Shown: in pieces, positions 31,444 through 37,318 of the stretch | Layout of the letters: every line of letters begins with the position of its first letter | Position numbering within the stretch: the stretch's first letter is position 1 | Source of the DNA: an uncultured bacterium | Lineage (GTDB): Bacteria; Verrucomicrobiota; Kiritimatiellia; RFP12; UBA1067 | DNA length: 37,318 nt | NCBI GenBank assembly: GCA_902802945.1 | Contig: CADCOC010000078.1 | Coordinates: forward strand, 1 to 37,318 | Direction: 5' to 3' | Program-made: the position numbers and the translations under genes | The notes under the pieces: generated by a model | Seen by the model: the letters and a program-made list of their open reading frames with translations, nothing else | Database searches by the model: none | What the model was told of the DNA's origin: nothing

Positions 31444-31472
31444 GCGACGGCTCGCCCGGAGGGCTCGCCTCA
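31440..31472 (+). terminator. Second hairpin after the LamG gene, terminator-like but without a T-tract
   Basis: TGAGGCGA (31440-31447) pairs with TCGCCTCA (31465-31472), with an inner GCCC-GGA-GGGC stem. Pairing can extend outward by CACG/CGTG after one mismatch. It shares four bases with the stop-codon hairpin, so the two are alternatives. Confidence 0.5.
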
Positions 31473-31483
31473 CCGTGATGAAT

Positions 31484-31580
31484 GCGCAAGCTGCGCGTTC
31501 TACTAGTGCGCCGCCAAGATGGTGGCATTCCATAGGTGGCCGCGACGCCACGACAAGTGCGGCCCTCTCAGGTGGGAGAG
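31484..31580 (+). repeat. Array of short hairpins upstream of the ETF-QO gene
   Basis: In order: GCGC-AAGCT-GCGC (31484-31496); GCCGCC-AAGAT-GGTGGC (31510-31526, one G-T pair); GGCCGC...GCGGCC with a 15-base loop ending ACAAGT (31538-31564); and CTCTC-AGGTGG-GAGAG (31565-31580). The last two resemble the sctP composite unit. They end five bases before the extended -10 element. Confidence 0.6.
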
Positions 31581-31584
31581 ATTA

Positions 31585-31593
31585 TGGTATACT
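31585..31593 (+). promoter_or_regulatory. Extended -10 promoter for the ETF-QO-like gene
   Basis: TGG followed by TATACT (31588-31593), with no good -35 box. AAGGAG at 31601-31606 is the ribosome site, 8 bases before the ATG at 31615. The leader would be very short, about 15 bases. Confidence 0.55.
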
Positions 31594-31614
31594 ATGCCGC
31601 AAGGAGACTAGAAG

Positions 31615-33462
31615 ATGGAACGACAGGAAATGCAGGCTGACATCGTGGTGACCGGTTTCGGTCCCGCGGCCGCCGGCTTTTTGACGACGCTCGCGCCCGA
31701 ACTCGCGAAGACGAAGGAGGACGGCACGCCGCTCTATGAATCGAAGGCGATGCCGGGGTGTCCGCTGCAGGTGATGTGCTACGAGCGCGCGGACGACACG
31801 GGCTTCGGCGTGTCGGGCGTGGTGACGAAGGCGGAGGCGATCCGCGAATCGTTCCCCGACTTTGCGAAGGAGGTGCCGAACGCCGTCGAGGTGAAGGCGG
31901 AGAAGACCGTGTACCTCTTCGACCACCTGGGCTGCTCGAAGCGGTCGTTCAGCACGAAGTTCGTCGATCTCTGCTTCAAGGCCGGCTTTTTCATGAAGGG
32001 CAAGAAGTGGAAGGCGCGCGAGCTGCCGTTCACGCCGCCGTTCATGGACAAGCGCGGCGGCGTGGTAATGGGCGTGGGCGCATTCACCGGCTGGGCCGCG
32101 CAGAAGGTGATGGAAAGCGGCATGGCGCAGATCTGGCCGGGTTCGCCCGTGGCGGGGCCGATCTTCGACGGCGACCGCGTGGTGGGCGTACGTCTTGTCG
32201 ACCAGGGCGTGGAGAAGGACGGCACGCCCGTCGAGGGCGCGTACATGCTCGGCATGGACGTGAAGGCCGCGCTCACCGTGGTGGCGGATGGTCCCGTCGG
32301 CGCCGTTGGCCGCGCACTTGACGAGAAGTTCGGTCTGCCCCCCGGACACCACCAATACGATTGGGGCGTGGGCATGAAGGCCGTGGTGAAGCTCCCAGAC
32401 GACTGCGAACTGGAGCCCGGTACGATCATCCACACGATCGGCTTCCCCGAACCGGAAATCTTCGGCTTCTTCTACGTGATGGCGGACAAGACCGCCTCCC
32501 TCGGCATATTCGTCGCACCTTGGCAGGACACGCCCGTGCGGACGACCTACCGCTATCTCCAGCACTGGATGCAGCACCCGTATCTGTGGCGCCACCTCAA
32601 GGGCGCGAAGCTCCTCAGCTGGGGCGCGAAGTCGATCCAGGAAAGCGGACAGGAGGGCGAGCCGTACCTCTGCGGCGACGGCTACGCGCGCATCGGCGAA
32701 GGCTCCGGCACGACGGACGTGCTCGCGAACGCGGGCGTCGACGAGGCATGGGCCTCGGGCGTGATGCTCGCGAAAGCCGTGCTGAAGCTCCTCGCGGAAG
32801 GCAAGGATTTCACGAAGGAGAACCTGGAGGCAACCTACGTGGCCGACCGTCGCGCCTCGAAGCTCAACAAGCGCCTCAAGAAGGCGACCGGCGCGCGCAA
32901 CGGTTTCAACAAGAGCTTCTTCTGGGGCATGTTCGGCGAAGGTCTGCGCGGCATGCTCGGCATTGCGTTGCCGTTCAAGAGCCGTCCGGGTGCGGTGCGT
33001 ACGCCGGAACTGAAAGATGCGCTCAAGGGGCGCAAGGTTGACGCCGAGAAACTGAAGGCGGGCATCGAGGCGGCGGAGAAGGCGCGCAAGCCGATCCACG
33101 ATGCGGTGATGGACGCCTGCGGTTGGCCGGCGATTCCCTACGACGGTGAACTGCTCATGCAGCACCAGGACGCGCTGCTGCTCGGTGGTAAAGTGCAGGC
33201 CGCGCCGGGTTTTGCGGACCATGTGCGCTTCGCCGATCCCGAACTCTGCGCGAAGTGCACGAAGCACACATGCTGGGAAATCTGTTCCGCGCAGGCGATC
33301 ATGCCGCCGGAAGAACCGGGCGGCGTACCGAAGTTCGACCGTGAAAAGTGCGTCCACTGCGGCGCGTGCATCTGGAACTGCTCGATGTTCCAGCCCGGCA
33401 CGGACAAGGGCAACATCCTTTTCACGGCCGGTTCCGGCGGTCTCCACTCGAACGAAAACTGA
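31615..33462 (+). CDS. ETF:quinone oxidoreductase/FixC-FixX-like iron-sulfur flavoprotein
   Basis: Encodes 615 residues. A Rossmann FAD motif lies near the N-terminus (DIVVTGFGPAAAGFL, residues 9-23). The middle matches the geranylgeranyl reductase/FixC/ETF-QO flavoprotein group (YLFDHLGCSKRSFSTKF, CGDGYARIGEGSGTTDVLAN). The C-terminus is a ferredoxin domain with C545, C548, C553, C557 and C579, C582, C585, C589, enough for two 4Fe-4S clusters; FixX and mammalian ETF-QO keep one. Such enzymes pass electrons from an electron-transfer flavoprotein to quinone or ferredoxin. No etfA/etfB gene is in the window, so the donor is unknown. The start is fixed by AAGGAG 8 bases upstream. It runs 7 bases short of the ModF-like gene. 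Confidence 0.8.
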   Translation: MERQEMQADIVVTGFGPAAAGFLTTLAPELAKTKEDGTPLYESKAMPGCPLQVMCYERADDTGFGVSGVVTKAEAIRESFPDFAKEVPNAVEVKAEKTVYLFDHLGCSKRSFSTKFVDLCFKAGFFMKGKKWKARELPFTPPFMDKRGGVVMGVGAFTGWAAQKVMESGMAQIWPGSPVAGPIFDGDRVVGVRLVDQGVEKDGTPVEGAYMLGMDVKAALTVVADGPVGAVGRALDEKFGLPPGHHQYDWGVGMKAVVKLPDDCELEPGTIIHTIGFPEPEIFGFFYVMADKTASLGIFVAPWQDTPVRTTYRYLQHWMQHPYLWRHLKGAKLLSWGAKSIQESGQEGEPYLCGDGYARIGEGSGTTDVLANAGVDEAWASGVMLAKAVLKLLAEGKDFTKENLEATYVADRRASKLNKRLKKATGARNGFNKSFFWGMFGEGLRGMLGIALPFKSRPGAVRTPELKDALKGRKVDAEKLKAGIEAAEKARKPIHDAVMDACGWPAIPYDGELLMQHQDALLLGGKVQAAPGFADHVRFADPELCAKCTKHTCWEICSAQAIMPPEEPGGVPKFDREKCVHCGACIWNCSMFQPGTDKGNILFTAGSGGLHSNEN

Positions 33463-33469
33463 TTCTCCG

Positions 33470-34465
33470 ATGGTCACAGTCTTCGAGGAACAGTGTTCGG
33501 CCGTCAGTGGCGGCTGGACGGCGATGCGCTACCATGGCGACGAAGGCGATAGCGTGGCCGACATGCTGTCGTTCAAGTCGGTATTCGAGATCAATCCCTT
33601 TGAGGTCGGGCGTGGACATGCGGCGGAGCGGCGGGGGTACAACGCCAGAAAGAGTTTGGTGTTTGAAGCACTCGATGTGAAGCCGCTGTTGCGAAAGGCC
33701 TTTTCGTCCCTTTCCAACGGCGAGATGCGCCGCGTACTCCTTGCCCGGGCGTTGCTGAGATGTCCCGAGCGGCTGGTTGTGCGCGATCCCTTCTGCGGAC
33801 TCGACCCCGACTGGCGTGAAAGGATGTGTGCGCTTCCGGAGGCAATCCGCGGACTGGGAACCGAACTCGTGTTGGAGGGTGCGGACGCGGTGCGCAACAA
33901 GACGGGTGCTCGTTCGTGGTCGAAGAACCAGCGAAGTGGTGTCCGCGCGCGACAAGGAAAGCCGAAGCCCGTGGTAGAAATGCGAGGCGTCGATCTGGCG
34001 TTCGGACGCTGCGTGCTGTTCAAGGATTTTTCCTGGACTGTCTGCGAGGGTGAGCGGTGGGTTTTGCGCGGGCCGAACGGAAGCGGCAAAACGACGCTTC
34101 TTGCGCTTGTCACAGGAGACTCCCCGCTTTCATACGCATTTGACATTCGTCTTTTCGGTAAACGGCGAGGGAAATCGGGCGTGGTGCTCGCAGATATTCG
34201 TCGCCATGTCGGGGTAGTGTCCGCAGAACGCGAGGCGATGCTCGGCGAGCCGGTGGAGGCGCAGTTGGACGCCGCGCTCGTCCAGACGACGCGCCTGCTG
34301 CTTCTTGACGAACCATGCTGTAATCTCTCGGCCAAACGGTCGCGTGCGGCGCTGGAGCGCGTCGCACGGTGGCTGGACGCGCATCCGAAAGTGGCAGCGG
34401 TGTGCGTGGCGCATTCCAAGGCGCACGTCCCCGCAGGCTTCGACCGACAGCTTGTGCTGGGTTGA
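33470..34465 (+). CDS. Shortened ModF-type double ABC ATPase with complementary losses
   Basis: Encodes 331 residues; E. coli ModF has 490. Residues ~1-155 match the second half of a first nucleotide-binding domain: signature SSLSNGEMRRVLLARALL near 80, and a weak Walker B (LVVRDPFCGLD). Its Walker A is absent. Residues ~165-331 are a second domain with an intact Walker A (GPNGSGKTTLLALVTGD), a ModF-like RLFGKRRGKSGVVLADIRRH block, Walker B LLLLDEP and an H-loop (CVAHSK). The helical segment with its own LSGGQ signature is missing between VVSAERE and LLLLDEP. ModF proteins have no membrane part and are linked to molybdate or stress. No Shine-Dalgarno is seen; it starts 7 bases after the ETF-QO-like gene. 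It is either a decaying gene or a one-site ATPase. Confidence 0.7.
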   Translation: MVTVFEEQCSAVSGGWTAMRYHGDEGDSVADMLSFKSVFEINPFEVGRGHAAERRGYNARKSLVFEALDVKPLLRKAFSSLSNGEMRRVLLARALLRCPERLVVRDPFCGLDPDWRERMCALPEAIRGLGTELVLEGADAVRNKTGARSWSKNQRSGVRARQGKPKPVVEMRGVDLAFGRCVLFKDFSWTVCEGERWVLRGPNGSGKTTLLALVTGDSPLSYAFDIRLFGKRRGKSGVVLADIRRHVGVVSAEREAMLGEPVEAQLDAALVQTTRLLLLDEPCCNLSAKRSRAALERVARWLDAHPKVAAVCVAHSKAHVPAGFDRQLVLG

Positions 34466-34507
34466 TGTTCCATTCTTTTCGCGTGTGGCATCAAGGATGA
34501 AGAAGAA

Positions 34508-35755
34508 ATGACTAATCCACTTTCCTCATACCAAGCCGTCTGCCGCCCGGGAAGCGGGGCGGGTGCCTTCTTCACGAGCATTCTCGTGTGGGGCGTCGGC
34601 ATCGGGTGCTTCGGCGCGGCGTTCAACAACTTCCTCGTCGAAACATACGACATCAACGGCTTCGACCGCGGCGTGCTGGAGTTCCTGCGCGAGACGCCGG
34701 GCGTGCTGCTCGTGGCGATCTTCGCCGCGCTTCACCGGTTCTCCGACTGGAAAGTCCTGCGTTTCGGCACGGCCTGTTCCCTCATCGCGGCGGTGCTGTT
34801 GCTGGTGCCGGTTCGATGGGCATGGGCCGTTGCGTTCATCGTCGTGTGGGCGCTGGGCGAGCATCTCGTCATGCCCGTTCGACAGTCTCTTGCGCTCTCC
34901 ATAGCCAAGGAGGGAAAGAGCGGCGAGTCGCTTGGAATCGTCACGGGCGCGATCAACGCAGGTACGGTTGCGGGAAGTATCCTTGTGGCGGCCATCTTCT
35001 ACTTCGGCGTGCGCTTCTGGGCGGATGTGTCGCGTCGGGCGCTCTACGACGCGACGTGGGTGCTTGTGGCGTTGCTTCTCGCCGCCAGTCTCGCCGTCGC
35101 GGCGTCCGTAAAAGAGCCGGGGCTCGCGCAACGCGCGCGCCCGTCGTTCTATTTCCGACGTAAATACTCAACGTTCTACATCTTGGAACTCTTCTACGGG
35201 GCACGCAAGCAGGTGTTCTTCACCTTTGGTCCGTTCGTGCTGATCCGCGTCTATGGCATGGACACGCAGCACGTCGCGATGCTCTTCGCGGCGGCGGCGC
35301 TCTTCACCGCGTTGTGGGGCGGACGCCTCATCGGTCGCCTCGTGGACCGTTGGGGCTACCGCAACGTGATGATCTGGGATACGGTCGTGCTGTTCTTCGT
35401 GTGCCTGCTCTACGGATTCGCGAAGGACTGGTTCCCGTCCCGCGTGGCGGTGGCGGTCGTGTGCGTGAACTACGTCCTCGACGCCGTGCTGAGCAACGCC
35501 TCGATGGCGACGAACCTCTACGCCCGCACGCTCTCCGATTCCCAGGAGGAGCTGACAGCGACCCTTTCCTCCGGCATCTCCGTGAATCACGTTGTGACCG
35601 TTTTCTACGCACTGCTCGGCGGCTGGATCTGGGACCGCTTCGGCCCCGGCGTCCTCTTCGCCACGGCGGCGTTCATGGCCCTCGCCAACAGCGCCTTCGC
35701 GCTGACCGTCCCCAAACCCGTGTTGGGAACTCACGCAGAGGCGCGGAGAGGCTGA
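34508..35755 (+). CDS. MFS transporter with a repeat-encoded C-terminus
   Basis: Encodes 415 residues with about 12 hydrophobic segments. A major-facilitator loop motif is seen around GGRLIGRLVDRWGYRNVMIW. Both halves have the usual fold spacing, and the segment LGEHLVMPVRQSLALSIAKE is typical of MFS permeases near helix 4-5. The substrate cannot be predicted. The last residues, LGTHAEARRG, and the stop are encoded by the CTCACGCAGAGG repeat (35730-35766), so the original end was probably replaced or extended. GATGAAGAAG precedes the ATG at 34508. It lies 42 bases after the ModF-like gene. Confidence 0.88.
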   Translation: MTNPLSSYQAVCRPGSGAGAFFTSILVWGVGIGCFGAAFNNFLVETYDINGFDRGVLEFLRETPGVLLVAIFAALHRFSDWKVLRFGTACSLIAAVLLLVPVRWAWAVAFIVVWALGEHLVMPVRQSLALSIAKEGKSGESLGIVTGAINAGTVAGSILVAAIFYFGVRFWADVSRRALYDATWVLVALLLAASLAVAASVKEPGLAQRARPSFYFRRKYSTFYILELFYGARKQVFFTFGPFVLIRVYGMDTQHVAMLFAAAALFTALWGGRLIGRLVDRWGYRNVMIWDTVVLFFVCLLYGFAKDWFPSRVAVAVVCVNYVLDAVLSNASMATNLYARTLSDSQEELTATLSSGISVNHVVTVFYALLGGWIWDRFGPGVLFATAAFMALANSAFALTVPKPVLGTHAEARRG

Positions 35756-35766
35756 GAACGCAGAGG
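35730..35766 (+). repeat. CTCACGCAGAGG module, copy 3, across the MFS stop codon
   Basis: A 37-base unit matching 21316-21352 at 33 of 37 positions. It supplies the final codons and the TGA stop of the MFS gene and continues into the spacer before the C-GCAxxG-C-C gene. Confidence 0.88.
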
Positions 35767-35796
35767 AATTGATGAAAACAAAAGAAAGGTATTGAA

Positions 35797-36186
35797 ATGA
35801 CATTAGAAGAACGCATGGACTACGCCGAGAGGCGCAAAAGCGAGATGAACTGCTGTCAGGCGGTGCTTGTGGCGTTTGCTGACAGGCTTGGGAAGAGCGA
35901 GGCCGAACTGATTCGCCTCGGCTCCGGATTTGGCGCGGGCATGGGGACGATGGAGGGAACATGCGGCGCGCTCGTGGGCGCGGTCATGCTTTCGTCCCTC
36001 GTCTCGCCCGACGGTACAGCGATGAAGAACTCCCGCGCAATCATGCCGCGCTTCAAGGAACTCTGCGGCGGCGCGACCATCTGCCGCGAGCTTAAGGGAA
36101 TCGACACGGGCAAAGTCCTCTGCAGCTGCGAGAATTGCGTCCGCAACGCCGTCCGCGCCGCAGCAGAGGCGTTAGCCGAATACTGA
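35797..36186 (+). CDS. C-GCAxxG-C-C family protein
   Basis: Encodes 129 residues. The family pattern of spaced cysteines is seen: NCCQAVL near residue 18, GTMEGTCGALVGAVML near 48-63, and ELCGGATICREL then CSCENCVRNA toward the C-terminus. These small cytoplasmic proteins are common in anaerobes, often near redox or transporter genes, and are thought to bind a metal or iron-sulfur centre, though the biochemical role is unsettled. AAAGGTATTGAA precedes the ATG. It follows the MFS gene by 41 bases, part of which is a repeat. The length is normal for the family. Confidence 0.9.
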   Translation: MTLEERMDYAERRKSEMNCCQAVLVAFADRLGKSEAELIRLGSGFGAGMGTMEGTCGALVGAVMLSSLVSPDGTAMKNSRAIMPRFKELCGGATICRELKGIDTGKVLCSCENCVRNAVRAAAEALAEY

Positions 36187-36196
36187 GTGAGGTCCC

Positions 36197-36853
36197 ATGG
36201 CAAAAATCCCCACGACATCGACAACCCTTCTTCGCGACATTGCGAATGATTCGCAGCATGCTCGCTGGGGCGAGTTCGTCGCGCGCTATCGTCCGATAAT
36301 GGAGGCGTACATGCGCGAGCGTTTCCCGTCGCTTGATGCCGATGACGTAATACAAGAAACGCTGATCGCCGTCTGTGCGGCGTTGCCGTCCTATCGCTAT
36401 GCGCCGGAAGAGAATGGATATTTCCACAACTACCTGACCGGCATCCTCCGCAACAAGGCGCTCCGGCAGCTCCACAAGGACCAGCGGCAGGCGGAAATCA
36501 CCGAAATGGTCGGGCGGGATGCCTCCATTGAACCTTTGGTAGGGTCACGCGTCCCGCGTGACCGCGACGGTAGGGCGGTCGCCCCGCGACCGCCGTCAGG
36601 CATGATGGCCGACGACGAACAATCCTGGCGCGAAACGCTCGTTGAAATCGCGCTCCAGCAACTGATGAACGACGAGTCGATCCAATCCCGCACGCGTCAG
36701 GTTTTCTTGCGCGTGGCGGTGAACGGCGAGAAGCCGGACGATGTTGCCGCCGCGTTTGGGATCGAGCGCAACGCCGTTGACCAGATCAAAAGCCGGATGA
36801 TGCCACGGCTGCAGAAGATTGTGGCGGATCTTGAAAAGGCGGGAAATATATGA
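36197..36853 (+). CDS. ECF-like sigma-70 factor with a repeat-encoded linker
   Basis: Encodes 218 residues. Region 2 is near residues 20-95 (ARYRPIMEAYMRERFPSLDA, DDVIQETLIAV, FHNYLTGILRNKALRQLHKD). Region 4 is near residues 160-212 (TRQVFLRVAVNGEKPDDVAA, AFGIERNAVDQIKSRMMPRL). The linker residues ~114-133 (VGSRVPRDRDGRAVAPRPPS) come entirely from two tandem GGTAG hairpin repeats. Linker length between regions 2 and 4 is usually tolerant. It overlaps the next gene, a Ser/Thr kinase, by four bases (ATGA), a pairing seen often in Planctomycetes and relatives, suggesting the kinase signals through this factor. Confidence 0.85.
   Translation: MAKIPTTSTTLLRDIANDSQHARWGEFVARYRPIMEAYMRERFPSLDADDVIQETLIAVCAALPSYRYAPEENGYFHNYLTGILRNKALRQLHKDQRQAEITEMVGRDASIEPLVGSRVPRDRDGRAVAPRPPSGMMADDEQSWRETLVEIALQQLMNDESIQSRTRQVFLRVAVNGEKPDDVAAAFGIERNAVDQIKSRMMPRLQKIVADLEKAGNI
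36538..36563 (+). repeat. GGTAG hairpin repeat, copy 4
   Basis: GGTAG followed by perfect 9-bp arms GGTCACGCG and CGCGTGACC around loop TCC. It lies in the linker of the sigma factor and is followed five bases later by copy 5. Confidence 0.88.
36569..36595 (+). repeat. GGTAG hairpin repeat, copy 5
   Basis: GGTAG followed by arms GGCGGTCGC and GCGACCGCC around loop CCC. It is identical over 28 bases (36568-36595) to copy 3 in the rhamnosidase gene, 10.7 kb away. Confidence 0.9.
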
Positions 36854-37318
36854 GTCTTGGCGTGGACGAGATAGAAGGAATCCTTTCCGCCCATGGACGG
36901 ATGCCGACGGGCGCGTCGTTTCAGGACGGCGAAATGTTCGGCAACTGGCGTGTGACGGCGTTTCTCGGCAAGGGCGGGAACGGCGAGGTGTATCGTGTGG
37001 TACATGTTTCGCTCGGCACGTCCGCAGCTCTAAAGGTGCTTGTCCGCAACGAGCCGCGCGCAAGGGAGCGCTTCGTGCGTGAGGCGCGGTTGCTATCGGA
37101 GTTGAAGTCCGCGTCTTTCCCTCAATTTCTGGAATACGGAGAAGCGAACGGATACTTCTATCTTGTGATGGAACTCCTTGAGCCGGGCAATCTGCCGACT
37201 GGAGACAGGGAAGTTGCACGCTTTCTGCGACAGGTTTGCGACGCCGTCGCCGAACTTCATGCCCGTGGAATCGTCCACCGCGACATCAAACCTTCCAACA
37301 TCCTGTGGCGAACGGCGG
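36850..37318 (+). CDS. Ser/Thr protein kinase (3' end missing)
   Basis: The frame is open to the window end, with 156 residues visible. The start ATG overlaps the sigma-factor stop. The glycine-rich loop is FLGKGGNGEVYRV (residues 38-50), the ATP-anchoring Lys is K62 in SAALKVL, and the catalytic loop is HRDIKPSNIL (H143-R144-D145, K147, N150). This is a Hanks-type kinase of the bacterial PknB-like group, cytoplasmic at its N-terminus. Any membrane segment or sensor domain lies beyond the window. Tight coupling to the sigma factor suggests one signalling unit. Confidence 0.93.
   Translation, partial: MSLGVDEIEGILSAHGRMPTGASFQDGEMFGNWRVTAFLGKGGNGEVYRVVHVSLGTSAALKVLVRNEPRARERFVREARLLSELKSASFPQFLEYGEANGYFYLVMELLEPGNLPTGDREVARFLRQVCDAVAELHARGIVHRDIKPSNILWRTA

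Noticed and set aside
27197..31528. A 1443-codon open frame on the minus strand opposite the LamG gene.
   Set aside because: It is an antisense shadow of GC-rich codon use. The product is a low-complexity Arg/Val/Ala chain with no domain, while the plus-strand frame has a signal peptide and repeated LamG units.
33146..33469. A 5' extension of the ModF-like frame into the ETF-QO gene, which could restore the missing first half of the domain.
   Set aside because: The extended sequence is an Arg/Ser-rich out-of-frame reading of the ETF-QO ferredoxin domain and has no Walker A.

Overview
The window is GC-rich and almost fully coding. It looks like a chromosomal piece from an uncultured member of the PVC superphylum, most like a gut-type Kiritimatiellota or Lentisphaerota bacterium. 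That placement is an inference from gene content: type III export genes next to a type II-like pseudopilin operon, huge LamG surface proteins, Tat-exported Gfo/Idh proteins with GH106 rhamnosidases, an orphan ETF-QO, sigma factor/Ser-Thr kinase pairs, and reading frames carrying short palindromic DNA repeats. No rRNA or tRNA gene and no CRISPR array was seen.

Region 1 (1-3281) is the end of a non-flagellar type III secretion operon, sctP-sctQ-sctR-sctS. It is tightly coupled and ends with an ECF sigma factor where sctT/sctU would often sit. Region 2 (3313-15743) has a good promoter, then gspF, seven pseudopilin genes, a giant 1241-residue GspK-like pseudopilin, a small protein with 15 Pro-Glu-x repeats, a ninth prepilin-like gene with an H-X9-DG-like end, and a UbiA-family prenyltransferase. 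The genes overlap or nearly touch, so this reads as one secretion/pseudopilus operon. Region 3 (15750-21189) is housekeeping: a short alanyl-tRNA synthetase without the C-terminal domain, a shared convergent terminator, ppdK on the minus strand, and a divergent tetR with a palindromic operator.

Region 4 (21190-26424) starts with a MITE-like 372-bp imperfect inverted repeat. It is followed by an operon of a Tat-signal Gfo/Idh oxidoreductase and a GH106-type alpha-L-rhamnosidase. Region 5 (26425-31600) is one 1629-residue secreted LamG-like repeat protein under a near-consensus promoter, followed by a spacer packed with hairpins. Region 6 (31615-37318) has an ETF-QO/FixC-FixX-like flavoprotein, a shortened ModF-type double ABC ATPase, an MFS transporter, a C-GCAxxG-C-C protein, and a sigma factor overlapping a Ser/Thr kinase cut by the window end.

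The most unusual layer is at the DNA level. At least five short repeat families sit inside or between genes: a GGTAG-led hairpin with 9-bp arms and a 3-nt loop, an ACAAG-loop hairpin, a 22-nt unit beginning ACAGCAAGCG, a TCCGGA-based 9-nt satellite, and a CTCACGCAGAGG module. Several occur in unrelated genes and in different reading frames, and the hairpin arms vary in a compensatory way. They fall in linkers of sctP, the PEx protein, the rhamnosidase and the sigma factor. This resembles the in-gene palindromic elements known from Rickettsia and is the best candidate here for something undescribed.
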